From assembly GCA_025499625.1 (NCBI GenBank), contig JAFMVD010000006.1:82116-146115 (forward strand): a stretch of DNA of 64,000 nt, written 5' to 3'. Position numbers and translations under genes: made by a program. The DNA comes from Carboxylicivirga fragile (GTDB lineage: Bacteria > Bacteroidota > Bacteroidia > Bacteroidales > Marinilabiliaceae). Under the pieces are notes generated by a model. The model did no database searches, was not told the DNA's origin, and saw nothing but the letters and a program-made list of their open reading frames with translations. Every line of letters begins with the position of its first letter. The stretch's first letter is position 1. Positions 27,899 through 38,297 of this stretch are shown here, piece by piece.

Positions 27899-28033
27899 TC
27901 AAAAATAGTTTTTAGGATCTCCTCCTTCGCCAAGTGTTAACTCTTCTTGGATGGTCAGAGTAACTCCGTCTGGAAAACTAAGCTCAATGTCCGATAATGC
28001 CTTTACCGGTACTATCTTACTTAAGCCAAATTT
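27899..28033 (-). pseudogene. C-terminal gene remnant downstream of GH92
   Basis: A minus-strand frame without a start codon overlaps the last codons of the GH92 gene and runs 44 codons to a TGA at 27899-27901. It includes VKALSDIELSFPDGVTL and ELTLGEGGDPKNYF, a composition that looks like real protein rather than chance. It is in a different frame from the GH92, whose own stop is at 28017. I do not recognise the family. It lies between the hairpin repeat and the operon end and may be the tail of a gene lost by deletion. Confidence 0.3.
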
Positions 28034-30254
28034 TTAAAGTACCACCATTGATGACATCGTCGTGACTTATAAAATAGTTGTTTAAAGCTTTCCCATTTAA
28101 TTCCATCTTATTTATTTCTTGGGCTTTAGTATTAGTACGAATAGCTTCTATTCTAAACGTTTCTCCTGAATATATTTCTTCATCAAGGCGAATTTCTACA
28201 AGATCGAAGCGAGGACTACAAATAGTATAGTGAGGAATAGCCGGCGCATCCGGATAGATGCCCATCATAGCAAAGACCAGCCAAGCTGACATTGTTCCTG
28301 TATCATCATTGCCAGGTAAGCCACCCGGACTATTGGAGTAGTCGTGATCAATAATTTTATTTACTTCTTTTTGTGTTCGCCATTCTTCACCTTTGACATA
28401 ATTAAACAAAAAGGCATAACCCATGTCTGGTTCATTATCTGGCTCATACAGACCATTATCAAATACACTTTGCAACTTGTTCACAAAACTCTTTTTTCCT
28501 CCATTAAGTTTAATCAAACCTTTAACATCGTAAGGTATCATAAATGAGTAATGCCATGATGTTCCTTCAATAAATCCGGTTACAGACTCAAAGTTGGCCC
28601 CATCCAATGGTGAAAAAGGCGTATGCCATTGGCCGTTATCTAAGCGTGGTCGCATTACACCAAGCTCTGAATCATACATGTTTTTATAGTATTGCGAACG
28701 CTTTGTAAAATCCGTATATATATTCTTATGTCCTAGTGATTTTGCCATTTGCGCAATGGCGAAATCAGCGGCTCCATATTCCAAAGTTGTTGATACTGAT
28801 CCATCGTATTTTTCTTGTACAGGAATATAACTGTATGATAGATAATCACTAAGTTCTGGTCTCAGTGGATTATCTTTTTCCTGCGTGGCACTTTTTAGCA
28901 TGGCCTCTAAAGCTAATTCGGTATCGAAACCTGTAATTCCTCGCATATATGTATCTGCAATTACTATAGCAGCCGGATCGCCTACCATAGTAAAAGTCTC
29001 TGTTGAATTCAATTCCCATTTGGGCAACCAGCCATTTTCCTTATACATATCTAACATTGAATTCACCATGCCTAACTGCTCCTTTGGGTATAACAAGCTG
29101 GTTAGTTGATGCATATTCCGATAAGTATCCCACAATGAAAAAACAGTATAACGAGTGCCGTCTGTTTTACCTATGTTGCCTGAACCGATGGTTGGATACT
29201 CTCCATTAACGTCGTTAAGAGTATTGGGATGAATCTGGGCATGATATAGGGCGGAATAAAACATCGTTTTTTCGTCACTTGTACCACCAGTTATTTTAAC
29301 CCGGGATAATTTATCATTCCATAAAGCACGTGCTTCAGCTCTAAGATCATCAAAACATTTATTCGTTATTTCTTGTTCCAAATTTTCACGAGCATTTTCA
29401 ATGCTAACATAGCTAATACCTATTAATACCTCTACCTGCGTTGGCTCTTTAAAATCAAAACTAAAAAAAGCACCAAGACTATCGCCAACAAGTGGTTTGG
29501 TGTATTCATTCAACAAGCGCGTTTGACCATTGTATGACATCCAGTTAGCTTCTGCTCCATGGTATAGAGGTGGCTTTTTCCACGCACCATACTTGTCTGC
29601 AGACTTGTTGACTTTAATAACAAAATACACAGGATATATTTCATCAGGATTATTATAACAAAAGGAACCAACAGTCCTAAAACCCTCCACCTCATTATCA
29701 GACTTGATTCTTAAATATCCATCTTGCTCATTAGTAAGCCCCAAACCAAGATTCAATAGGATATTTGCTCTACCTTTGGGAAAAGTATAACGATTTATCG
29801 CACTTCGTACACTAGTAGTAACTTCCGCTTTTACATCATATCGGTTCAGATAGTTTGAATAATATCCAGGGCTTGCTTCTTCATGTGAATAAGTAGATGC
29901 ATATTCTCCACTGCTTATTTTGAGATCTCCGGTGGTGGGCATTAGGATTATAGTACCCAAATCAGGACAACCAACACCCGATAGATTAACATGACTAAAA
30001 CCTGTTAAAGTTTCATTTGCTGAAGAATACGGTGTACTCCACCAATCGCTGTCTTTTTCATGTTTATTTGGGCGACCCGACACATTAAATGGCACTGCTG
30101 AAATCATACCACGCGGTACAATTGCCCCAGGATTGGTAGTACCATAATTATCACTCCCAATAAATGGATTAACATAATCAACAGGTTCCTGGGCTTTTAT
30201 ATGTTGAAACAGACCGATACTAAAAAAAAGTATTACAAGCGACTTCATTTGCAT
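28017..30254 (-). CDS. alpha-mannosidase, GH92, secreted
   Basis: 745-aa calcium-dependent inverting exo-alpha-mannosidase, last gene of the minus-strand operon. It has a Sec signal (ends HIKAQ, about 21) and no lipobox. The N-terminal beta-sandwich starts VDYVNPFIGSDNYGTTNPGA. The (alpha/alpha)6 domain has FIEGTSWHYSFMIPYD (about 558-573), the acid being the Glu in this motif, and GNDDTGTMSAWLVFAMMGIYP (about 665). Unlike the two GH92s upstream it lacks the GNEPSHH motif; the region reads NEPDMGYAFLFNYV. That suggests another linkage preference than alpha-1,2-mannose. It begins 33 bp after the previous GH92 stop. Confidence 0.93.
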   Translation of the reverse strand: MQMKSLVILFFSIGLFQHIKAQEPVDYVNPFIGSDNYGTTNPGAIVPRGMISAVPFNVSGRPNKHEKDSDWWSTPYSSANETLTGFSHVNLSGVGCPDLGTIILMPTTGDLKISSGEYASTYSHEEASPGYYSNYLNRYDVKAEVTTSVRSAINRYTFPKGRANILLNLGLGLTNEQDGYLRIKSDNEVEGFRTVGSFCYNNPDEIYPVYFVIKVNKSADKYGAWKKPPLYHGAEANWMSYNGQTRLLNEYTKPLVGDSLGAFFSFDFKEPTQVEVLIGISYVSIENARENLEQEITNKCFDDLRAEARALWNDKLSRVKITGGTSDEKTMFYSALYHAQIHPNTLNDVNGEYPTIGSGNIGKTDGTRYTVFSLWDTYRNMHQLTSLLYPKEQLGMVNSMLDMYKENGWLPKWELNSTETFTMVGDPAAIVIADTYMRGITGFDTELALEAMLKSATQEKDNPLRPELSDYLSYSYIPVQEKYDGSVSTTLEYGAADFAIAQMAKSLGHKNIYTDFTKRSQYYKNMYDSELGVMRPRLDNGQWHTPFSPLDGANFESVTGFIEGTSWHYSFMIPYDVKGLIKLNGGKKSFVNKLQSVFDNGLYEPDNEPDMGYAFLFNYVKGEEWRTQKEVNKIIDHDYSNSPGGLPGNDDTGTMSAWLVFAMMGIYPDAPAIPHYTICSPRFDLVEIRLDEEIYSGETFRIEAIRTNTKAQEINKMELNGKALNNYFISHDDVINGGTLKIWLK

Positions 30255-30287
30255 AATGTTCGTTTTTCGATTAATAGAATTATTTAA

Positions 30288-33200
30288 CTATTGCTCTATA
30301 GTTATTTCATCAATAAAAATATAGGATGGACGTCCAGCGCCACTATGCCAACTTGGCAACTCTCCGGCTCCCTCAATAATCACTTTCAAGTATTGCACCT
30401 TGGCTTCTGTTTTAAAACTTTTGGTATTGATAAGTATGTCTAGGTGTTCAGTTGGCACCGCATACGATTCTTTTGTAATTTCTTTAAAAGTTTTACCATC
30501 AAGAGAGCCCAATATCTTAATGCTTTTTGGAGGAAAGATCCATGATCCTGTATTTTGCATAAAATTCATTGTTACACCCGTAATTGCTTTTTTTCTCCCT
30601 AGATTGATCGTTGCCATAAATGCCTGGCCCTGAACTCCGGTCCATCTTCCATCTCTATAATTATTTGAACCCAATCGACCATCAATAAGCGACGATATAC
30701 CCGGATTATAGCTTTTCCCAAGTTTTACATTAGAATTGATAACAGGATATTCGGAGTTGCCGGTATTAAATATAGCCTTTCTGAATTTGATGGTTTTAAT
30801 ATCACTATTATCAAAGCCTTTTTTAATACTAATAGCTTTGAGTACAGTTGATTTGTTGATTGTAATAGGTTTTGTATAAGTAAAAGATGTAGTACTAGGC
30901 TCATCTCCATTTAACGTATAGTAGATTGTAACATCCGGTGTTTCAGAAAGCAGTTCAATATCAAGCTTTCTGTGAAATACCCTTGATGATGTACCAGGAT
31001 ATGGCATAAAGGCTTTAGGTGCAGGAAAATCAATAACATCGTCTTCGTCTGCAGCTATTTCTAAAGGTGCTTTATCTGCTGATTGCCCCCATGCTTGTGA
31101 CTCAGTGCTCATTTCAAAACTCATATGCCCCCCTTCCATTATATCAGCATATTTAATGAAGGTTTTATTATAAGGCTTTCCGTTTAAAGTTGCTGATTTG
31201 ATATAATAGCTTTTATCAGAATTGTTTTGCGTTTCAATTACAAACGTTTTTCCATTCTCAAGGTTGATGGTCACTTTATCAAATAAAGGACTGCCGATAA
31301 TAAACTGATCACTAACAGGATTTATTGGATAAAATCCCATTGAAGAAAAAACATACCATGCCGACATTTGGCCTGTATCTTCATTTCCACTATAACCGTC
31401 AGGATTTGCCGAATACATCTCATCAATCACTTGCCTAATCAGCTCTTGGGCACGATCAGGGCGAAGGGCAAAATTATAGGCGTATATAACATGATGCGAT
31501 GGCTCATTGCCTTGCGCATATTGTCCAATTAATCCGGTTACATCATGGGCATGATCATTATCATTAATAGCGTCTTGTTCAAACATCTCATCGAGTTTAG
31601 CAACAAATGCTTCGTTTCCTCCATAAAGCTCAATGAGGCCATTTATATCGTGAGGGGCAAAAAAGGAATAATGCCAAGAATTACCTTCTGTAAAATCACC
31701 TGATCCAAAAAGGGAGATAGACATCGGATCAAAATCAGGATTCCAAACACCATTCTCATCACGTCCTCTCATAAAACGTGTTTCCGGATCGAATACATTT
31801 TGGTAATTTAACGATCGAAGTGTAAAATGTTTGTAATCCTCTTCTTTACCGAGTTTTTGAGCAACTTGCGCTATGGCATAATCGTCAAAGGCATATTCAA
31901 CTGTTTTAGAAACCGAATTAGCTTCTTTTTCACGTGGAATATAATTCATGTGCTTGTAATCCTTAAGGCCCTGTCCATCACTCATAGCAGAGTTTACCAT
32001 AGCCTTATAGGCTTCTTCCTCATTGCCTGTATAATAGTTTTTTAGAATAGCATCAGAAATTACCGGAACTGAGTGATAACCAATCATGGTATTGGTTTCA
32101 TTGCTCCATAATTCCCAAACTGGTAGTTTACCCGACTCTTCATATTTTGCCATCATCGACTTAATAAAGTCATCGTTTGTTTTTGTATCGGTAATGGAAT
32201 AAAGTGGATGTAATGCTCTAAAAGTATCCCATAGTGAATAAAGACTGTAATTAGTATGACTCTTTGCCGCATGAACTTTCATATCCATACCACGGTACTC
32301 ACCATTAACATCCTGAAAAATGTTAGGATGAATTTTAGTATGATACATTGCCGAATAGAATACAATCCGATCCTTTTTGGTACCACCTTCAACTTCAATT
32401 TTGGCTAATTCCTTATTCCACTGCTTTCGTGCTTTTGAATGCGTTTTCTCAAAATCAAAGCCTTTATTTTCAGCCTTCATATTTTCCCAGGCATTTTCAC
32501 TTGAAACAGAAGATAAAGCAACTTTCACAAGAATAACTTCCTGATCACTTGTCTTATAGAAAAAAGCGCCTTTAATATTTTTGCCTTTAGCTTGTTTGCT
32601 GTTAGTTGTTGCTACATCGTCAATTGCAATTTCAGATTGAGAAAATGGCTTAGAGAATTCAATGGCAAAATAAACACGTTGATCATTGGCCCAGCCCTGT
32701 GAGAACCGGTAACCTTCAACCTTGGTATCTGATATAATTTTTAATTCAGAATCCCTTACATTATCAGATATTCCATGTTTCAAGTCTAGTATAATATGGC
32801 TTTGGTCAGACTGCGGAAAAGTATATTGGTGTATGCCAGTACGCAAAGTGGCTGTTAGTTCTACATCAACCTTATAATCATCCAGGTGAACTGCGTAATA
32901 TCCTGGTGATGCTTTTTCATTTTTTTTATTAAAACGACTACGGTATCCGGCATCAGGACCGCCTTTTGTTCCAGGCAAATATTTTACCTGACCCACAGCT
33001 GGCATCAACAAGATATCGCCATAATCAGCTCCACCAGTTCCGCTTAAATGCGTATGTGAAAAACCTATGATTGAACTATCTGATTCGTGATAACCTGAGC
33101 ACCAATCCCATCCTTCAACACCCGTATCCGGACTTAATTGCACCAAGCCAAAAGGCAGTGTTGCACCTGGAAAAGTATGTCCATGTCCTCCGGTACCAAT

Positions 33201-33350
33201 AAATGGATCAACATATTTACTGTAGTCATACGCCTCCTTGGGGCTACATCCAGCAAAAAATAAAATAAAGCTAACAGCCGCAATAATACTGTTAAAATAA
33301 TTTGACTTGTACCTATTTATCATACCCATATTATCTCTCCTAATTATCAT
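30288..33350 (-). CDS. alpha-mannosidase GH92 with chitobiase-like and F5/8C tail, lipoprotein
   Basis: 1020-aa GH92. The first ATG is used here, but the Met at residue 10 would give a neater lipoprotein signal (lipobox FAGC, Cys35 from the first Met). The core starts YVDPFIGTGGHGHTFPGATL and carries FTEGNSWHYSFFAPHD, the GNEPSHHV motif and GNEDTGQMSAWYVFSSMGFYP (about 695). After about residue 790 there is a chitobiase C-terminal-like module (YYTLNGDEPSTTSFTYTKP) and an F5/8C/CBM32-like domain ending PSYIFIDEITIEQ, matching the tail of the GH20 at 11971. Likely trims alpha-mannose from high-mannose N-glycans. The start codon is 4 nt after the preceding gene's stop. Confidence 0.93.
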   Translation of the reverse strand: MIIRRDNMGMINRYKSNYFNSIIAAVSFILFFAGCSPKEAYDYSKYVDPFIGTGGHGHTFPGATLPFGLVQLSPDTGVEGWDWCSGYHESDSSIIGFSHTHLSGTGGADYGDILLMPAVGQVKYLPGTKGGPDAGYRSRFNKKNEKASPGYYAVHLDDYKVDVELTATLRTGIHQYTFPQSDQSHIILDLKHGISDNVRDSELKIISDTKVEGYRFSQGWANDQRVYFAIEFSKPFSQSEIAIDDVATTNSKQAKGKNIKGAFFYKTSDQEVILVKVALSSVSSENAWENMKAENKGFDFEKTHSKARKQWNKELAKIEVEGGTKKDRIVFYSAMYHTKIHPNIFQDVNGEYRGMDMKVHAAKSHTNYSLYSLWDTFRALHPLYSITDTKTNDDFIKSMMAKYEESGKLPVWELWSNETNTMIGYHSVPVISDAILKNYYTGNEEEAYKAMVNSAMSDGQGLKDYKHMNYIPREKEANSVSKTVEYAFDDYAIAQVAQKLGKEEDYKHFTLRSLNYQNVFDPETRFMRGRDENGVWNPDFDPMSISLFGSGDFTEGNSWHYSFFAPHDINGLIELYGGNEAFVAKLDEMFEQDAINDNDHAHDVTGLIGQYAQGNEPSHHVIYAYNFALRPDRAQELIRQVIDEMYSANPDGYSGNEDTGQMSAWYVFSSMGFYPINPVSDQFIIGSPLFDKVTINLENGKTFVIETQNNSDKSYYIKSATLNGKPYNKTFIKYADIMEGGHMSFEMSTESQAWGQSADKAPLEIAADEDDVIDFPAPKAFMPYPGTSSRVFHRKLDIELLSETPDVTIYYTLNGDEPSTTSFTYTKPITINKSTVLKAISIKKGFDNSDIKTIKFRKAIFNTGNSEYPVINSNVKLGKSYNPGISSLIDGRLGSNNYRDGRWTGVQGQAFMATINLGRKKAITGVTMNFMQNTGSWIFPPKSIKILGSLDGKTFKEITKESYAVPTEHLDILINTKSFKTEAKVQYLKVIIEGAGELPSWHSGAGRPSYIFIDEITIEQ

Positions 33351-33354
33351 TTTT

Positions 33355-35637
33355 CTACTTTATAAACGTATCTGATGGTGGAAACGCCTCTTGCTGCACC
33401 CAAAGCTGCTTATTAGCTTTATTTCCCATCTCAAAAATTAATTCACCACCTTGCATTATGTCACTATGCTTAATGTAGGAAGTCTCAAGCGGCATTCCGT
33501 TAAGAGTGGCATTTTGTATAAAAATATTATCGTCTGATAAGTTCACCGTTTTAATAACAAAGGTCTTACTATTCTCCAGACTGATATCAACCTGATTGAT
33601 TAATGGTGTGCCAATAACATACAATCCATCAGTTGGATTAACAGGGTAGAATCCCATTGACGAGTATATAAACCAAGCCGACATTTGACCGCAATCTTCA
33701 TTACCACAATGCCCACTTGGAGTTGGTGCATACTGGCTATCGGCAATTTGTTTTATAATGGCTTGCGTCTTCCAAGGTTTACCAATGTAATTATACAAAT
33801 AGCCTACATGGTGACTCGGCTCATTACCATGCGCATATTGTCCAATCATTCCTGTACTAAATATGGGAAGTTTATCATCTTCTTTTGGATAATACGTAAA
33901 CATCGAATCCAGTTTTTCTTCAAATCGTTTATTGGATCCCAATTGGTCAGCCAATCCTTGAATGTTATGCGGTACAAACCAAAAATACTGCCAGGCATTC
34001 GACTCACAATAATCATCAGTATAATTTTTAGCTAAAAAAGGTTTAACGAATGAACCATCCGCATTTAAAGGACGTAAAAAAGAACTTTCTGTATCATAGT
34101 GATTTGCCCAATTATTTGATCGCTTCATAAAATAGTCATAATCCCCTTTCTTACCCAAGGCTTTTGCCATTTTCGCTACTGTCCAGTCGTCATAAGCATA
34201 TTCCATGGTTTTAGAAACGGACCAATTTTCATGCTCTTGGTTTGTTGAAATAAATCCTTCTTCCTTATACTCATCAATTCGCTGAGCATCTTGCATGGCA
34301 GATGCCTTGCATGCATCATATAGTTCCTCAGCATCCAAGTCATTTAATAAACCTTTAAAATAGGCATCCACAATTACCGGAACAGCATGGTATCCCATCA
34401 TCATGTCTGTTTCATTACCTTCGAACGACCAAACTGGTAATAGCCCGGTTTCAGTATAATGTGCCATCATCGATTTAACCATATCAACTACACGATTAGT
34501 ATGCATGATTGTATAAAGTGGGTGAGCAGCACGAAAAGTATCCCACAGTGAGAATAAATCGTAACGTATGTAACCTTGTGCCTGCTCAACTTCTCCATTA
34601 GGTGCTTTATAAAAACCATTATCATCGGATAGTATCCGAGGGTTAAGCATGGTTTGATACAGTGTAGTGTAAAAAGTTTGTTTTAGTTTAGTATTATTGG
34701 TTTCAATTGTGATTTTAGCCAACTCCTTGCTCCAGGCATTCTCTGCCGCTGATTTAATGTCGGTAAATAATTGCCCTTTTAGTTCCTTGTTGAAATTTGT
34801 AATAGCTCCATCAATACTAGAGGATGCAATGGCCACCTTAACCTCAATAACTTCTTCTTTTGAAGAATCGAAACCGAGCATGATCTTTGTATGTTTGGCT
34901 TTAGCTTTCGTCCTTACTATTTTGTCTTCCTCATATAGCTCGTAAGAATCAAATGCTTTTGAGAATTCAGCCATAAAATAAACACGTTGATCGGCAGCCC
35001 ATCCCGATGACTTTCGATAGCCCACTATGGTATTTTTATCCACAACTTTTATGTAAGTATCAGTTGGACCATCCCAGTTTAAACTATATCCCAAGTCTAA
35101 TATTATAGCCTTGCCTTCGTCCTTTGGAAAATGATACTTTTGAACTCCTCCACGCTCACTGGCCGTCATTTCTGCTTTTATACCAAAATCCTTAAGCATA
35201 ACCTGATAATAGCCGGGGGAAGCATTTTCCTGATCATGAGAGAAAACAGAATATGGACGATTACCATTCTCTTTTATTGTTCTGGAACTACGATTGTTAA
35301 TCGGCATAAACAATAAATCGTAAAGATCACCAGCGCCAGTTCCGCTTAAATGTGTATGACTAAAGCCGCTAATGATGGTGTCGGAGTATGAATAACCTGA
35401 TATTCGATCCCAGCCGCTTATACCATGGTCAGGACTAAGTTGTACCGCTCCAAAGGGGAATTGAGCGCCAGGGTAGGTGTTACCTGGACCATCAGTACCC
35501 ATAAATGGATTAACGTATGCTACTAAGTCTTGATTGCTGGAGCCTTGTTCTGATTTATCAATTGAACATGAGCATAAAAAGAGAATAATAAAAATGCAAG
35601 ATAAAACCCTCATATGATGTATTTTTATTTTTTTCAA
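33355..35637 (-). CDS. alpha-mannosidase, GH92, lipoprotein
   Basis: 760-aa GH92 with lipobox FLCSC (Cys24). The core begins AYVNPFMGTDGPGNTYPGAQ. Active-site segments are CESNAWQYFWFVPHN (about 548), HGNEPSHHVGYLYNY (about 604) and GNEDCGQMSAWFIYSSMGFYP (about 650). The NAWQYFWFVPH and GNEPSHH segments are what I remember from characterised alpha-1,2-mannosidases, so this is the best alpha-1,2 candidate of the three, although that assignment is inference. It has no extra binding module. Genes on both sides run in the same direction with spacings of 4 and 78 bp. Confidence 0.94.
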   Translation of the reverse strand: MKKIKIHHMRVLSCIFIILFLCSCSIDKSEQGSSNQDLVAYVNPFMGTDGPGNTYPGAQFPFGAVQLSPDHGISGWDRISGYSYSDTIISGFSHTHLSGTGAGDLYDLLFMPINNRSSRTIKENGNRPYSVFSHDQENASPGYYQVMLKDFGIKAEMTASERGGVQKYHFPKDEGKAIILDLGYSLNWDGPTDTYIKVVDKNTIVGYRKSSGWAADQRVYFMAEFSKAFDSYELYEEDKIVRTKAKAKHTKIMLGFDSSKEEVIEVKVAIASSSIDGAITNFNKELKGQLFTDIKSAAENAWSKELAKITIETNNTKLKQTFYTTLYQTMLNPRILSDDNGFYKAPNGEVEQAQGYIRYDLFSLWDTFRAAHPLYTIMHTNRVVDMVKSMMAHYTETGLLPVWSFEGNETDMMMGYHAVPVIVDAYFKGLLNDLDAEELYDACKASAMQDAQRIDEYKEEGFISTNQEHENWSVSKTMEYAYDDWTVAKMAKALGKKGDYDYFMKRSNNWANHYDTESSFLRPLNADGSFVKPFLAKNYTDDYCESNAWQYFWFVPHNIQGLADQLGSNKRFEEKLDSMFTYYPKEDDKLPIFSTGMIGQYAHGNEPSHHVGYLYNYIGKPWKTQAIIKQIADSQYAPTPSGHCGNEDCGQMSAWFIYSSMGFYPVNPTDGLYVIGTPLINQVDISLENSKTFVIKTVNLSDDNIFIQNATLNGMPLETSYIKHSDIMQGGELIFEMGNKANKQLWVQQEAFPPSDTFIK

Positions 35638-35715
35638 TTATTATATAATTGAACGATCAATAAGAGATCCAAATGAATATATGAAACTGTTAATATGAAA
35701 ATATTAAGATTCTTT

Positions 35716-38268
35716 TTAATAGGTATCAACAATTGATTTAAGTTGAATTTCTTCTTCGAGATCAAGGATTGGTTTCGCTGATTCAAGAGTAACCCGATAT
35801 TCTTTGTTAGGCATTAAATCAAAGTAGTTGTCGCTCCATTGGCCATCAATGGTGCTTGTGCTCAATTCCAGATTCTTAACAAAAACAGGACTCTTAATAA
35901 TTAGTTCTGCTATATTCTTATTTGTTTTAATCTTGATATCAATATCGTGTTTTACTAACTCAAGCTCCTTTACTTTAGAGAAAAGAAAGGTATTCTCGGT
36001 TTCTTTCGAATCGTATTTGGTCGTCATTACCAATACCAAATCATGTAGCTTATTACCTTTAATTAAATTGGCTAAGGATTGATTTAAGATCTGAACATTA
36101 GCATTTGCATCAAGTATCAGGTTTTTCTCTAGTTGCCATATTTGTTTTCCATCCAATGTTATTATTTTCAGAAGACTATGTACTTCCGTTGAATGGATTC
36201 TATCTGATATCAGGTGAACTTTTAATTTATCATTATCAAATACAGCACTTGAAATAATAGGTTCGAAAGCTTTTTTAATAAAATACTGCATGGCTTTCCA
36301 TCGTCCATAATAATCAATTCCGGACCAAGATACAACAGGCCAAACATCGTTAAATTGCCAATATAAGGTGCCCATGTTAAAGGGCTTATTTCTGCGGTGG
36401 GCCTCAAAACCAATGCGCATGCCTTCAGCTTGCATTACTTGATTGAGATATACAAAATCTTCAAATTTTTCAGGCATATGATAGTCACGTTGCATGTACT
36501 CTTTGATGGTAATATTACCAATAGAGCTTTTTTGATGACTTTTCATAACATCGGAATCGATGTCCCAGTCGTTTTTTTTCGAGAAGCTCTTGATGGTTGA
36601 CATCGAAGGAAACGACTGAAAACCAAATTCACTCATGAAACGCGGCACATATTCATTAAGCTGCTTAAATTCGTGTTTACCCCACCAAACACCCCAATAA
36701 TGGTTGTCCGCTATTTTCATGTCGGCTTTATTCCCCCAATTACTAATTGGTGACGAATCGTAATAAAAACGTTGAGGATCTAGCTCTTTTACTTTGTTAG
36801 GCAAGAGTTGATTAAATAATTTATCGTAACCCTCAAGTAATTCTTTCTGGTCAGCTTCGTCATAGTTGTATTTATTTTGCCAGCCCCAATTATCCCATCC
36901 AACTTTTATTTCGTTATTGCCACACCAAAGAGCAAGAGATGCGTGGTTACGCAGACGTTTTATATTATATTCGGCTTCGTCCTCAATATTACTAAAGAAC
37001 TCATCATCCGATGGGTACATTGTGCAGGCAAACATGAAGTCTTGCCAAATTAAAATCCCTTTCTCATCAGCCAATTCGTAAAAACGCTGATCTTCATATA
37101 TGCCACCTCCCCATACACGTAGCATATTCATATTTGAATTTAATGCGTCGTCAAAATTACGTTGATATACAGAATCTGTCATACGCCCTAAGAAACAATC
37201 ATTCGGTATGTGGTTAGCTCCCTTTATAAATGTAGGTATATCATTCACTTTCAAATAGAAACTTTCTCCAATTGAGTCAGGTTTATTAATAACTTCGATG
37301 GTTCGTAAGCCTATTTGCATTGTTTTTTTGTCAACAATTTTATTGCCTATGCTTAGTTTTGAAGTGAATTGATATAGATGAGCCTCACCCATTCCATTTG
37401 GCCACCAACGTTCGGGATTATTGATTGTAGTGCTAAAATTAACAGTGTTGATACCTTTATTAAGGAGGATTTTTTGAGAATTATTTTTATTTTCATCAAT
37501 GAATAATTCAATGTTGGCTGAAGCCTCGATATCTGATTCTATTTGATATGTTAAAGTAATATTGGCTTCATCATCAGCTAACTTATTTTGCACAAACTGT
37601 ATGTCATCAAAGCGAGCTTCATTCCATGTTTTTATCATTATAGGACGCCATATGCCAGAAGTTACAAACCTAGGACCCCAATCCCAGCCATAATGATAAG
37701 GTGCCTTTCGGGTATAAACACTGAGGTGTTCTTCTGATCGGTCATTATCGGCCGGATAGGTGTATTTTGATTTTAAGTGCTTTGGCAACGCCATTTTTAT
37801 TGGCGAGTGAAAAATAAACTCAATCTTGTTTTTGCCAATAATCAATAAATCCTTTACTTCATGGCTATATGCCAGAAACATGTTTTTGCCTTTTAACAGA
37901 TGTTGGTCATTTAGTTTAACATCGGCGTAGGTATCCAAGCCTAAAAATTCCAACTCAATATGCTGCTGCTTAAATTGTAATTCGTCAATAGTAAATTCTC
38001 CGCTATAATGCCAGTCTTCATGTTCAATCCATTGCAAACTATCTTCATTAGTCCCATAAAATGGATTATTGATTAGGTCATTTGCTTCCAAATCGGTATG
38101 TACATTTCCGGGTACATTGGCGGGCATCCAATTTTTGGTGCCCACTTGCTTAAACGACCATGTTGCATTTAACTCCCTTCTTGTTGCCTGATGTGACTCG
38201 GAACAAGACATAAACAATAATGTACTTAATGTAAATAGTGAGATCCAAACAGATGATTGACTTGTCAT
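35716..38268 (-). CDS. beta-mannosidase, GH2, lipoprotein
   Basis: 850-aa GH2 of the beta-mannosidase type. The lipobox is FMSC (Cys22). The sugar-binding domain has PGNVHTDLEANDLINNPFYG, the classic beta-mannosidase N-terminal signature. The barrel has MLRVWGGGIYEDQRFYELAD (about 382-401), acid/base Glu453 in LALWCGNNEI and nucleophile Glu547 in FMSEFGFQSFPS. It would cleave the Man-beta-1,4-GlcNAc core of an N-glycan after the GH92s remove alpha-mannose. It lies 29 bp downstream of cutC and 78 bp upstream of the GH92 genes. Confidence 0.94.
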   Translation of the reverse strand: MTSQSSVWISLFTLSTLLFMSCSESHQATRRELNATWSFKQVGTKNWMPANVPGNVHTDLEANDLINNPFYGTNEDSLQWIEHEDWHYSGEFTIDELQFKQQHIELEFLGLDTYADVKLNDQHLLKGKNMFLAYSHEVKDLLIIGKNKIEFIFHSPIKMALPKHLKSKYTYPADNDRSEEHLSVYTRKAPYHYGWDWGPRFVTSGIWRPIMIKTWNEARFDDIQFVQNKLADDEANITLTYQIESDIEASANIELFIDENKNNSQKILLNKGINTVNFSTTINNPERWWPNGMGEAHLYQFTSKLSIGNKIVDKKTMQIGLRTIEVINKPDSIGESFYLKVNDIPTFIKGANHIPNDCFLGRMTDSVYQRNFDDALNSNMNMLRVWGGGIYEDQRFYELADEKGILIWQDFMFACTMYPSDDEFFSNIEDEAEYNIKRLRNHASLALWCGNNEIKVGWDNWGWQNKYNYDEADQKELLEGYDKLFNQLLPNKVKELDPQRFYYDSSPISNWGNKADMKIADNHYWGVWWGKHEFKQLNEYVPRFMSEFGFQSFPSMSTIKSFSKKNDWDIDSDVMKSHQKSSIGNITIKEYMQRDYHMPEKFEDFVYLNQVMQAEGMRIGFEAHRRNKPFNMGTLYWQFNDVWPVVSWSGIDYYGRWKAMQYFIKKAFEPIISSAVFDNDKLKVHLISDRIHSTEVHSLLKIITLDGKQIWQLEKNLILDANANVQILNQSLANLIKGNKLHDLVLVMTTKYDSKETENTFLFSKVKELELVKHDIDIKIKTNKNIAELIIKSPVFVKNLELSTSTIDGQWSDNYFDLMPNKEYRVTLESAKPILDLEEEIQLKSIVDTY

Positions 38269-38297
38269 AGTTATTGTTTTAAGTGCGCGCTATTCGT

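Noticed and set aside
27748..27933. 61-codon minus-strand ORF across the hairpin repeat
   Set aside because: Its middle is just the translated repeat; no protein-like pattern outside it.
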